From Chara braunii (Eukaryota > Streptophyta > Charophyceae > Charales > Characeae): DNA of 39,802 bases. Shown piece by piece: positions 11,124 to 20,399 of this stretch; within the stretch, counting starts at the first letter, position 1, and each line of letters starts with the position of its first letter. Where the stretch lies: the NCBI GenBank assembly GCA_003427395.1, contig BFEA01000069.1:3495377-3535178 (forward strand), written 5' to 3'. Both the position numbers and the translations under genes were made by a program. The notes beneath the pieces were generated by a model. That model had not been told where the DNA came from. It made no database searches and worked only from the letters and a program-made list of their open reading frames with translations.

Positions 11124-11232
11124 TACCGTCTTCACCCGAACAGAACGCCCAGCCATTATAGCTGCATTTGGCACAACTTTCAGTCCAAACGCAGCGATAA
11201 CTACGGGGCGTTTTATTCGGGTGAAGACGGTA
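11124..11232. mobile_element. Foldback MITE, copy 2
   Basis: TACCGTCTTCACCCGAA at the left is perfectly inverted at the right (TTCGGGTGAAGACGGTA, ending 11232). The ~109-bp element continues as a looser inverted repeat inward (CAGAACGCCCAGCCATTATAG against TAACTACGGGGCGTTTTATTC). It belongs to the family at 7296, 15832, 21598 and 37167. Non-coding. Confidence 0.85.
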
Positions 11233-11326
11233 GGTGTGCAACCAGAACACAACGACAGGAGCATGTTCCGATCCGAATGCCAACAGAACGGCAACTATAA
11301 CATCTTCCAAATGCCACTGAGTCAGT

Positions 11327-11395
11327 GACACACTGAAACACTGAAACACTGAAACACTGAAACACTGACTGAAACACTGAAAACACTCCTTCAAG
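11327..11395 (+). repeat. Minisatellite, ~9-bp unit
   Basis: ACTGAAACA is repeated about seven times with one interruption (ACTGACTGAAAC). Confidence 0.85.
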
Positions 11396-11669
11396 CTCCT
11401 GGCAAAGGAGACACTCCGCCAAAAAGGAAGTTGATAATCTGCCATTAACACAGTACCGATAACTATTAAGCTCTGCAATCCAGAGATGCAGAAACGGGAA
11501 TTTCTGCCAGAAGCAAAGCCAGAACTTTTCAGGCTCCTGGCAGACAATTCCGCAACCCACGAGGTCACCTGCCACGAGTTTAGTACGAAACCCTGTAGTC
11601 CATATAATCTGCAATCCTGAGACATGGAAAAGGATGCAAAGAAATTCATCCTCACGCTAAGCCTTCTGG

Positions 11670-11671
<2 letters not shown>

Positions 11672-11732
<61 letters not shown>

Positions 11733-11742
11733 CTCTCTCTCC
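11672..11742. repeat. (TC)n microsatellite
   Basis: About 60 bp of TC dinucleotides, with one TGCC interruption near 11729. Confidence 0.95.
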
Positions 11743-12400
11743 CGGCATTACGACAACACTGATTGCACCGTCGATACCACAGTAAGAAAAGCATTCCACA
11801 GATGTTGCAAAGGAGGCAAAGAAAATCCATCATGTTTTTACATACGGACTGCAAGTAGAATTTGTGAGCTGCCAGAGCTTGAATGTGGGGAGAAAAGTGC
11901 CTTACAAGCCATCATTCGGCTGCCCAGCAATCCTGTGCACACGGGCCTGGGGATCTTCACACCATGACTAGATTGTCGTAACTCCAACTACCGGAAAAGG
12001 GAGAGAGAAAGAAGGACACGAGGGATGTCCTTGTGCAATTTCGATGAGGGATGGCAAGCTTGATCATTGACAAGTTACCATGATACTAATCTGCAAAGCT
12101 CTCGACGCTGACGTCTGGCATCGTTACATGAATGCTTTTGGGAAACGTACAGCCGCTACATCCAAAAAATCATGGAGACAAACACCAATTTCACGAAAGA
12201 AAAAGAAAATCTCGCACCGTGTGGGAAGGTCATGAAAAAAAGGAACAGAAGACGGTCACTGAAAAAGCCCAGAGCAAAAGGGGGGGCAAATGATCTATGC
12301 CATTACTGCTTTTTCGTCCGTCCTATAGACAAGTGATTCGCGGACCTATGGACCTCTATTCCGTGTTCGCACTGGAGCAAATGACTGCAAGTCTGAGAAA
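11743..12400. other. No gene recognised
   Basis: Mixed sequence without a recognisable frame, RNA or repeat. Confidence 0.4.
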
Positions 12401-12655
12401 ATAGTGATCAAACGTCACCGAAGACACATGCTCAAATCCATGTGCATGACATGACATATATACTGATACCAAATGTCGTTCAAGAGTAAACAGTGATACC
12501 GAATGTGTCTTTCACATCGAAGACATGGGTTGAACTTCAAATCCCTGTGCATGACATATAATTGATGCCAAATGTCTTTCAGGTCGAGGGCACGGGTTCG
12601 AATCACTGTGCACGACGTATAATTGATACCAAATGTCTTGTTCATCATCTACTGA
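12401..12655. repeat. Degenerate ~80-bp tandem repeat
   Basis: Three diverged units share GTGCATGACATATAATTGAT and ACCAAATGTCTTTCA. Each includes a GGGTTCGAATC-like stretch (best at 12593) resembling a Pol III B box, so the unit may be tRNA- or SINE-derived. Confidence 0.65.
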
Positions 12656-12679
12656 TGTCATTCAAATCTTCTGATGAGT

Positions 12680-13460
12680 CAGGGGAAAGACGTGCCACTC
12701 ACCGTAAGTATTTGTGAGAACATTGGAGTAATAGTAAATGAGCTATCTCCCGTCGAACTCCATACACCCATGCAACTCTGCCACAGAGTGCAGAGAAATG
12801 TGTGCCACCTACCAGAAGCATGTATGAGCAGAAGCAAATGAGTTAATCTTCCATTGATTACAATACATCCATCTCTGTAACATGGTCAGAATGAGTACGG
12901 AAAAGCCGTTTCGTCACAATGAGTGCGGAAAAATCGTTTGTCACAGCGAGTGTGGAAAAGGCGTTCCACCAACCACAAGCATAGATGAGTAGTAAACAAG
13001 CAATCGTCCGTCAAACGCCATGTTATAAGAACATAGCTTGAAAGAATGAGGAGAAAGGTATGCCGCATACCACAAGCATTCATGAGGAGCACAATTAATG
13101 CACTGTCTATCAAGTCAAAAACATGGGTTCAAATCAAGATACTCGTTCAGCTTTGCCAAAAATGTGGAGAAACGTGTGCCACTGACTAAAATATAGTATA
13201 GTAGTAAACGTGCTGGCGTGTCCCATCAAACCCCATACACGTGTGTAACCTCCTCACAATGAGAATCGAGAAAGGCACTATACCCACCGCATGGACATAC
13301 TAGTAGATGCACAGGGCTTTGAACCCGTGTCCTTGACCTGAAAGAATGCGGAGATCGGACCCCATGTACTAGTAGAGGCGTTGTCTTCCGCTGTGGACCT
13401 CTGCAAGAAAGAATGGCGAGAACGCCATGCCACCCACAATAAGCATTCCTGAGGACTGAA
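12680..13460. repeat. Degenerate ~150-bp tandem repeat
   Basis: About five diverged units repeat the order GAGAAAYGTGTGCCAC, CCACAAGCAT..ATGAG, AGTAAA..GAGC and a CGTCAAACCCCATACA-like stretch. A GGGTTCAAATC-like B box appears in some. No coding potential is evident. Local triplications of AATGAGTGCGGAAAA occur at 12889-12965. Confidence 0.65.
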
Positions 13461-13869
13461 TCTGCTCTTTTCCACAGAGAACAACAATTGTTACTTTGCT
13501 GCAGTTACTTCATCCTTAGTCCATACACTGTCAGAGTGGCTGATCACTTCCCTCGAAGTTCGTACTGGATGCCTGCGTGTTTTCCCTTGCCTCAGACTCT
13601 TCTCTGCTCGTCCTCATCATACCCTCTCTTCCTCACTCTTCTTATCCACTAACCCAGTGTCTGTATCGTTAACGACTTCCTTGCTATCGCCAATAGTCCT
13701 CCTCCAATCCTCCTGGCCCATTCTGCAACAACCCTCTTGGTCATCCTTGCACTTTCTCCATTTTTCCTGGTTCTTCACCGAAGGGGTGACTTACCAGGAA
13801 AGGAAAACCTGCCGGCACCTCTTCCCAGCTCTTTCACTACTTCCTTTTCACATCTTTCTCACTCTTTGT
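13461..13869. other. Pyrimidine-rich, no gene recognised
   Basis: The plus strand is strongly C/T-rich from ~13600 to ~14420, which opens artefactual S/F/P/L-rich frames. Confidence 0.5.
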
Positions 13870-14214
13870 CGCTACAACTTTGAATCTGCCTTCAATTTTC
13901 CCTTATCCTTCTTCACATATTTCTCACTGTTTCTTGCTAGATCCTTCAAACTCCCCTTGGCTACNCGCTACAACTTTGAATCTGCCTTCAATTTTCCCTT
14001 ATCCTTCTTCACATATTTCTCACTGTTTCTTGCTAGATCCTTCAAACTCCCCTTGGCTACTGAGTCCCCCCTCTCGATCCTTCCTTTCAGCCCGCCTTCC
14101 CCCAGCTCATCCACTGCTCCGCTACAACTTTGAATCTGCCTTCAATTTTCCCTTATCCTTCTTCACATATTTCTCACTGTTTCTTGCTAGATCCTTCAAA
14201 CTCCCCTTGGCTAC
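13870..14214 (+). repeat. Three identical 95-bp blocks at N joins
   Basis: The 95-bp block starting CGCTACAACTTTGAATCTGC and ending CCCCTTGGCTAC occurs at 13870-13964, 13966-14060 and 14120-14214. A single N follows the first and the third. Perfect identity and exact length next to N indicate assembly-graph contig overlaps, so the true copy number is one fewer or unknown. Confidence 0.85.
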
Positions 14215-14689
14215 NTCCTCGCCACTCGTTCTCCAATTCTACATTTGTCCCTCCTTCCAATCTTTCATTAGTCCTTCAACAGTGAAACCCTTCTTGGCAA
14301 TTCTCAGTTTCCACCCATTTCCTGTCTGCATTGTTCACAATTTCATCCTTGTCCCTGCCTCCCTCCTCCTCCTCTCATCTAGTCCACTGCAGCTTTTTCC
14401 TTTGCCTTCCTTTCCATCACCTTTTCCCCCTCAAGGTTCAATTTCTGAACTGGTTGAGAAACTGTCACAGCCAGATCTTTGCAACAAGACGCAAGACTTT
14501 CTAACAGTCTAGGCAATATCCATCTCCATCCACATACTATTTGGTCAAAAAGAATATCTTCTGGATCACACTGCAAGAGCAATTGGTGCTCCCGGGCAGA
14601 GCCCATGCAGTGGAGTAAAACAATGACGACTCTTGCAAAAGATTTCGCAGTGGCGCCATCAAAATCTGCGGCAGCAATGCCATAGAGTC

Positions 14690-15030
14690 AGAAGGCCCCA
14701 CAGCTGCAATGCCATGGGATCCGACGGCTCCACAGCAATGACATGGGATCCGACCGTTCCACAGCAATCACATAGAATCCGATGGTCCCACAGCAATGCC
14801 ATGGGATCCAACGGTCCAACAGCAATGACATGGGATCCGACGGTCCCACGACAATGACATGGGATCCGATGGTCCCACACAAAAAACAACATGGGATCCG
14901 ACGGTCCCACATCAATCAGATGGTCCCACAGCAATCAGATGGTTCCACGACAATGACATGGGACCCGATGGTTCCAAAGCAATGCCAGGCGATCTGACCG
15001 TCCCACAGCAATCACATACAATCTGATGGA
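14690..15030 (+). repeat. Minisatellite, ~29-bp unit, about 11 copies
   Basis: The unit contains GGGATCCGACGGTCCCACAG followed by CAATGACAT. Period is mostly 29 bp, with some truncated units (14905-14945). Units differ by 1-5 bases. Open frames on both strands across it are by-products of the repeat. There are no spacers, so it is not a CRISPR array. Confidence 0.9.
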
Positions 15031-15145
15031 TCCAATCTGCCCCGATGATTGTCAGGTAGGAACAGAGACAAGCCTGGCCCACGGGGAGAAAATTACAAAA
15101 TGGAATAGAAAGGAGCCAGGACCATGAGTCCCCTAGACATGAGGG

Positions 15146-15176
<31 letters not shown>
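15146..15176 (+). repeat. A31 homopolymer
   Basis: This run of 31 A could be the poly(A) tail of a plus-strand retroposon. No flanking duplication was recognised. Confidence 0.9.
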
Positions 15177-15179
<3 letters not shown>

Positions 15180-15571
15180 AAGAAGGCAGTGAGTGTCTGG
15201 TAGTTGCACTCCGTTGAATTAGTTGGTCCCTGGCCTTTAGCTTTGCTCTCTCTTCTGCCAGGACCACACTTAAAAGTTCGCACATGGGTAACTTGCCGTT
15301 TCCCAGACCCGTTAGGTGCAACAATGTATACGTTTATACCAAGTCCCATAGCTTGACGTTGTTGATGACCACGGCGAGCAATTCTTCTTTCGATTTGGAC
15401 AATATGCCTCACGTTTCGAAGATAGATGATGTCGCACACACAACATGCAAGAGCTCTGCTGTACAGATTCTGACGTGAAGAGATCAAATTCGTGTAGCAG
15501 CAACCAATGAAACACTCACATGTCCCGAAGTCGAGACGTGCAGCCATTGGGGTCTTATACCACTGCGACAA
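15177..15571 (-). CDS. Open frame of unknown function (weak)
   Basis: From the ATG at 15571 a minus-strand frame stays open for about 130 codons until the poly(A) block. It has a Cys-rich N-terminal part (FGTCECFIGCCYTNL, ACCVCDIIYL) and a basic middle (IERRIARRGHQQRQAM, GINVYIVAPNGSGKRQ). Protein-like composition is the only support. I recognise no family, and the first part overlaps a tandem repeat unit. It could be chance. Confidence 0.2.
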
Positions 15572-16200
15572 CTTGTCTCTTGTCGACGACTGTGCAATCC
15601 ACTTCGGTTCATTACACTTACACTGCGATACTAGTTGAATAACACTCCTTTAGCTCCTTGAGGCATCATCTGTAGAGGTAAGAAGTGGTCCAATTCATGT
15701 ACCAAACAACCATTGCAATGAAATGCTCTCAAAAGTGCCGAAGTTGAGAAGCGCGGCAATTCGTTGTTTTACCCCTGCGACAACTAGTCTCTTGTCGAGG
15801 ATTGTTCCCATCCACTTCTGTTTATAACTCTACTATCGTCTTCCCCAAATAGAATGTACGCTGTATCTACTAGTAGACTGGAAGTTTCCCCAAATACAGG
15901 CATTGTTCTATCCCGGGGAAGACGATAGTCCAACTAGTACACTCCTTGAGCTCCTTGGGCCATCTGTAGAGAGATAAGTGAGCAAATTCATGTAGCGGCC
16001 CATCTGTAGAGAGATGAAGTGAGCAAATTCATTTAGCGGCAACCGATGAAATGGTCTCAAATTTGCCAAAGTTCAGAAGCGTGGCCAGTGGTCTTGTACC
16101 CCTGCTACAGCGAGTCCTTTGTCGAGGATTTTTCCATCCAATCTCTGTTCATTACTCTAGTAGACCAGTTACACTCCTTGAGCTCCTTGAGCCATCTTCT
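15480..16200. repeat. ~230-bp tandem repeat, three units
   Basis: Each unit has, in order, AAATTC.TGTAGC.GCAACC and ATGAAA..CTC, then CGAAGTYGAGA.GYG, then CGACAA.T.GTC.CTTGTCGA, then CCACTTCTGTTCATTA and ACTCCTTGAGCTCCTTGAG. The second unit carries the MITE at 15832-15929; the first and third lack it. A further 40-bp duplication (CCATCTGTAGAGAGAT) is at 15961-16022. Confidence 0.75.
15832..15929. mobile_element. Foldback MITE, copy 3
   Basis: ACTATCGTCTTCCCC at the left is exactly inverted at the right (GGGGAAGACGATAGT). Inside, AATAGAATGTACG faces a weaker inverted counterpart. It is 98 bp. Neighbouring tandem units preserve the unoccupied site (see findings). Confidence 0.87.
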
Positions 16201-16862
16201 CTATGCAAGTCAGCCTGTATAGTATATGTGCTCCATGAGAGCTGTTCTGCTTCGCAACTCTATAACTGTCCAATTACGGTAATACTACTTGGAGCTATCT
16301 TCCATGTTGTCTGAGTCCGCTCGCCAAACGGAATTGAGTTCAAAGTCTTCTAGTTTAGTTATATATATATATATACAATTCACAGCTGCCGAAAATGTGT
16401 GTCTTGGGAAGCGTCATGCCAACATGACAATAGGAATGCACGGACATTTCTCGATCTCTCTTACACTGTCGCAGTTGGCCCTCCATGTCATCACACTCTG
16501 CCAGCTAGGCCCATCGTACACCTTCCTGCAGAATTGATGATGACCTCTGTTACGGTGCGTCGTCGAGCAACTCACACTGGGAAACGAACATATCGATCAA
16601 TCAAATGAATTAACACAATGTGATGGGCATTTGGTACTATAACAGATTACACGCTGGAGATGTATTCTCACGCCATGTGTAAAACTGAGTGAATCTTCTT
16701 GTGGGTCAGCTGGATGTCCACTCAGCTACTCTTTTGCCCAGATCCAGAGGACGACGAGCCTAAATGCCCAGCTCCAGCTCCACACAGTCTGGGATTAAAG
16801 CAAGAAGTATGAACCTTCTTGATGTTCTTCATATAGTACATAGCAGCGCAATCGGTTTGACA
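16201..16862 (-). other. 3' flank / probable 3' UTR of the kinase gene
   Basis: This is sequence downstream (minus strand) of the kinase stop codon. It contains a (TA)n run near 16361-16375. No clear AATAAA on the minus strand was located, so the transcript end is not assigned. No other gene was recognised. Confidence 0.4.
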
Positions 16863-17004
16863 TTATGCTTCTTGCTCAACAGGCTGCTGCTGTGACGGAA
16901 CAGCTGACTCCGCCGGAGCACTGCCCGAAGATGCGATGGTAAGTCTCTGGAGTGGCTTGAGGAGATCAAGCAACTCACTAAACGATGGCCTGTCTTTGGG
17001 ATCA
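16863..17004 (-). CDS. Raf-like kinase, terminal exon
   Basis: This is the last coding exon. The acceptor TTTGTGGCAG precedes 17004. The exon opens with the third base of a split codon and reads DPKDRPSFSELLDLLKPLQR, the subdomain XI signature (invariant Arg in the DRPSF motif). A short Ser/Pro/Gln tail follows (SSGSAPAESAV, PSQQQPVEQEA), then TAA at 16865-16863. Joined to the previous exon it gives CFSHDPKDRPSF, where plant Raf-like kinases usually have CWxxDPKxRPSF; the Trp to Phe change is a mild oddity. Confidence 0.92.
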
Positions 17005-17299
17005 CTGCCACAAATGGATTACGCATCACGAACACGACAATTTGAGAAGCAAAAAGGCCACAGGAAGGGGGAGAGGAGAGCGGGTAGTGGAGAGAACGAT
17101 TAAAAGTCAATGACGGCTGAACCAACAGTTCGCAAACGAGCTCTAACAAATGGATTGTGCCATGTGGATTGTAGGAAAGAGATGTTAGGAACCAAAAACC
17201 GCACAGAATGAGATCCAACGAAAATAAACCAATGCACCTGAAGCAATTCTCATCAAATTGATACTATTTGATAGACAATGAAGTTGGACTACCATATGC

Positions 17300-17302
<3 letters not shown>

Positions 17303-17391
<89 letters not shown>

Positions 17392-17392
17392 N

Positions 17393-17453
<61 letters not shown>
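17303..17453 (+). repeat. Compound (TC)n(AC)n microsatellite
   Basis: About 66 bp of TC is followed by about 85 bp of AC. An N at 17392 sits inside the AC part and probably marks a contig join, so length is unreliable. It continues directly into AAAATCAGTTTTAT. Confidence 0.95.
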
Positions 17454-17456
<3 letters not shown>

Positions 17457-18014
17457 CAGTTTTATCAACTTTTATGTCTGCTTGTTTCCCCTCTTGCTGT
17501 CTGTTCTTCATCTAATTTTGTCTGAGCATTTTTTTTACCCAACTGAGCACCCTTAAGTAGTGCCAAACAGTCGGTGGTTCCTCGTTTGGAGTGCCTACTG
17601 CACTCTTATGGGGGCCGCTCAGTTCGGGATGTCGGTGTTGCCTGTAGGTGATGACGGATGCTCGTCGGAGTGACTCCCTGGCTCAGTGGGTGGTGGGAAT
17701 CAACAGTTTGCAGGGTTTAATCGTGATGTGAGTAGGTCATGCGCTGCTTTGCTTCGTGTTGGATGTGTGGACTGCCTCGTCTGTGCACCACCGCCGCCTT
17801 GCTGCCTGTCCCGCTTGCTTTGCATGTGGTTCTCTGCAAGTCGCTGTGTTCGCTGTGTGGTGTGGCTGTGTTGTCGGTGTTGCCTTGCGCTTCGCTGCTC
17901 CGCTGCCGTGCTGCCCATCCGCCGGCCGTGCCTTCCGTGTTTCCGCGCTGCGTGCCATGTCTTTCGTTGCAGTCGTTTTTGGCGTTGTGCAGCCGTGTTG
18001 CCTCTACTGTGTTG
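17454..18014. other. Retrozyme 5' flank, no gene recognised
   Basis: This is a pyrimidine- and TGCC-rich stretch with overlapping open frames on both strands, none resembling a known domain. It starts with ATCAGTTTTAT, the same motif that follows the hammerhead at 18190, so it may be a further diverged unit of the same repeat. Confidence 0.4.
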
Positions 18015-18126
18015 CCTGGTGCTCCACAGGGTCGTCGCCCGCTGCTATGTTCCGCTTGCGGACAGTCTGCCTTCAACAAGGGTCAAAGGGTTCATGACCC
18101 AAACCATCTAATACAAAGATTCCTTC

Positions 18127-18182
18127 AGATTGTCGAGGGTTCAGCCTCCTGATGAGGCGGTGCAACTCCGACGAAACAATCT
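18127..18182 (+). ncRNA. Type III hammerhead ribozyme
   Basis: All core parts are present in order. Stem III 5' strand AGATTG (18127-18132) is followed by cleavage triplet GTC (cut expected after 18134). Stem I hairpin is GAGG-GTTCAG-CCTC (18135-18148), then catalytic CTGATGA (18149-18155). Stem II is GGCGG-TGCAACT-CCGAC (18156-18172, one mismatch), then GAAA (18173-18176), then stem III 3' strand CAATCT (18177-18182). Stem III pairs perfectly (7 bp with the A-U closing pair). All conserved core bases are intact, so self-cleavage is plausible. Stem I and II loops could form tertiary contacts, but this was not tested. Confidence 0.87.
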
Positions 18183-18323
18183 TTCATCATCAGTTTTATT
18201 TTTTTCAGTCTTTGCCCTGTTTATACTTGTATTTTTTCGGGTGTTGTTTTTGCATTGTCGTCGTTTGTCATGCTGTTGTTTCCCTTGTGCTGAGGCTACC
18301 ATAATATGTGCTTACACACATCA

Positions 18324-18324
<1 letters not shown>

Positions 18325-18376
<52 letters not shown>
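18325..18376 (+). repeat. (CA)n microsatellite
   Basis: About 50 bp of CA lies inside the retrozyme-like internal region and is followed by AATCAGTTTTATG. Confidence 0.95.
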
Positions 18377-18379
<3 letters not shown>

Positions 18380-18904
18380 AGTTTTATGTACGTCTGTTTC
18401 TTTTGTTGTTTGTTCTTTGGTTGTCTGTTTTCCGTGTAGTTTGTTTGCCTTGTCAGTAGTGCTTTGTGTTTCGCTTCAGTGTTGCCCGGCTGTACATACA
18501 TGCGCCTTGCCTTTCCGTGCAATTTGCTTGTGTAGGTTGAAAAGGTGTCTCTCTCTTTTTTTTTTTTTTTTAAGCCCAGGTTGTTATAGAGGTCGGGTAT
18601 AACATACCCAGTATTATTCCCGGCGTGTCTCTTGCGAGCGCCTGCAAAGCAATAGCTTGGCTGCTGTGTCAGCGCTGCCATGTGCTTGACTATGTTATTG
18701 CCTTGCTTCCCGTCTGCTTTCATTGTTGTTCCATGTTGTTAACTTTTGCCTTTTGTAGTTGGGGTGCCCCGTTAGCATTGCTTGGTGCTTCGCTGAGTCG
18801 TTTCCCTTCTCCCATGTTTCGTTTGTGGTGTTGCCCGTAGGCCGTCCACTTTCAACAGGGGTTAAAAGAGTCCATGACTCACAACATCAATATGGGGATT
18901 CCAC

Positions 18905-18954
18905 AGATTGCGGGGGGTTCCTGATGAGTCGGTGCAAGTCCGACAAAACAATCT
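18905..18954 (+). pseudogene. Degenerate hammerhead ribozyme (second copy)
   Basis: Homologue of the ribozyme at 18127. AGATTG (18905-18910) and CAATCT (18949-18954) still pair as stem III. CTGATGA (18921-18927) is intact and stem II GTCGG/CCGAC is now perfect with loop TGCAAGT. But GAAA has become AAAA (18945-18948), the GTC cleavage site has lost its T, and stem I has collapsed to a G-run. It should be inactive. Confidence 0.82.
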
Positions 18955-19065
18955 ATCATTATCAGGTTGTTTTTTTTTCCCCGTCTATTCTGGGGGAGCA
19001 TCGGTCCGGTTCCTCTTCCACCAGCAAGCCACACAATTACATGAATACCCGACTGTCATCATCAG

Positions 19066-19090
19066 TTTTTTTTTTTTTTTTTTTTTTTTT
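19066..19090 (+). repeat. T25 homopolymer
   Basis: It follows CATCATCAG, the motif also found after the hammerhead. It may be a reverse-strand poly(A) tail. Confidence 0.9.
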
Positions 19091-19359
19091 CCATTCATTA
19101 TTAACTCAAAGCAAAGTCAGCAACTCCAGCTGTCCATATCTCCTTATGGGACCTAGTCCTACTAAAAGAGGCCGGAGCATTACCCAATTTTTTGCTTGTG
19201 ACGGGACCCTCTGGGACCCGAAGAAAAACCATTCGTGAAGATAAGCCGACCGCGGGCAATCTCATCTTTTTCCTTTTCTATCTTAGATTCAACCTGCCCC
19301 TACCTCCTCTCACCCAGGAGCACCGTCCTCCGAGTCTTGTGCGCCCCCCGGTTGCTCCT

Positions 19360-19440
19360 GTATATTGGTGGGGAGCAACACCTGCAGGAAGTCAGCAACT
19401 CCAGCTGTCCATAACTCCCCATGGGACCTAGTCCCACTAT
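19360..19440 (-). repeat. SINE-like fragment (minus)
   Basis: The reverse complement carries CAGGTGTTGCTCCCCACCAATA, shared with 32390-32430 and 33595-33640 on the plus strand. A sister stretch (GTCAGCAACTCCAGCTGTCC) occurs at 19116 and again at 19391, showing local duplication. Confidence 0.6.
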
Positions 19441-19631
19441 AGGGGAAGCAATAAAGCCGCCCAGACGGGGTCTCTAAACACACAGCGCTTTTCCTCCTAA
19501 ACGCCAGACTCTACACTGCAGCGCGCGGTTGCTTCCCTGCCCCTGGTCCTCACCCGGCGTTACAGCAATTTGGGTGTCTCTCCTCCGGCAGTCGCCGCCA
19601 TGCCACACAGCACTATCCCCAGGATAGCCCC

Positions 19632-19657
19632 GGGGGGGGAGGGGGCGGGGGGGGGGG
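19632..19657 (+). other. G-run cluster, G-quadruplex potential
   Basis: Runs of 8, 5 and 11-12 G separated by single A or C bases lie in ~26 nt. This satisfies a G-quadruplex pattern on the plus strand, that is the non-template strand for a minus-strand transcript's opposite. Confidence 0.7.
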
Positions 19658-19679
19658 TATCACCATCAGTTTTTCTCTC

Positions 19680-20399
19680 GCTCTGTGTTTTTTCTGTTAC
19701 TCAACGTTTCTTGTGTTGGTACTTTTTGCCTTTTGTTGCCTTTTTGGCTCGCTGCCTTTTGCTCGCCTCCTTCCCTTTGCCTTGCCACTTTTGCCTCACT
19801 GCCTCTGCCTTGCTGCCTTTTGGCTTGCTGCTTTTGCCCTGCTGTTCGTCGCTTTTGGCCTTCCAAAGCGTGACATTGTGCATTTGTTTCTTGGCCGTAC
19901 TTGGCTGCTGGCTCTTTTGAGTATTGCTTAAAAGCACACCTTTGGATGCTACAGGTTGCAGTAAGGTCGCAGAAGTCACATACCCACAAGCACACACACA
20001 CACAAAAAAAAAAAAAAGAAAAAAAAAAGGAGACATCGAAGAACCAAATGGAACTGATAAAAGAATTGCGAGGTTTTTTTTTTTTTTGTGCTAGGTATCA
20101 ATGGACCAATTCCTCTTTAGCGCATGCCGGTTGTAACCGGCTGTCTTGCGACAGTTTTCAACAGGTCGGCTATTCACCAGGGGCTAAACCAGTGGCTTGT
20201 TCCCACCAGTGGATGATGCTAAAGGGAGTGGAAAACAGGAGAGATCCCTGCAGATGTCACCCCAGCTGTGGAAGGCAAGGTAACCACCACATCAGCTTAT
20301 TAATCCACATCCTGATGGTATTCTCAAGTAATTCGTGGATGTAAAACTTCAATTATGATTATTATGTTTTTTTTTAAAAGCCTATTATGATTATTGAAA
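19680..20399. other. TTGCC-rich tract and no gene recognised
   Basis: 19700-19880 is built of GCCTTTTGCTTGCTGCC-type words. A-rich (20003-20030) and T13 (20075-20087) runs follow. Similar words in reverse orientation occur at 22830-23080. Nothing coding was recognised. Confidence 0.45.

Larger units (their letters stand above)
18015..19000 (+). mobile_element. Retrozyme-like element with hammerhead ribozymes
   Basis: Two direct repeats of about 230 bp (approximately 18015-18250 and 18770-19000) share TTGCYTGGTGCT, ATGTTYCG, TTCAACA.GGGT.AAA, CATGACYCA and GGATTCC, and both end with a hammerhead domain. Equivalent hammerhead positions are ~778 bp apart. Non-coding LTR-like repeats each holding a type III hammerhead, with a <1 kb unit, is the defining plan of plant retrozymes, whose RNA self-cleaves and circularises. 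No tRNA-Met primer site was found next to the left repeat, and (CA)n sits inside, so the copy is decayed. The edges are approximate. Confidence 0.65.

Noticed and set aside
12671-12690. CTGATGAG followed by GAAA
   Set aside because: There is no room for stem II between the core and GAAA, and no pairing stem III.
13657-14512. Long S/F/L/P-rich plus-strand open frames
   Set aside because: They come from pyrimidine-rich sequence and cross N joins with duplicated 95-mers.
14690-15030. CRISPR-like array
   Set aside because: Repeats are contiguous 29-bp units without unique spacers, in a eukaryotic genome.
17686-18152. Overlapping Cys/Leu/Arg-rich frames on both strands
   Set aside because: All frames are open because of TGCC/GCC-rich composition; no domain, and the hammerhead repeat overlaps the end.
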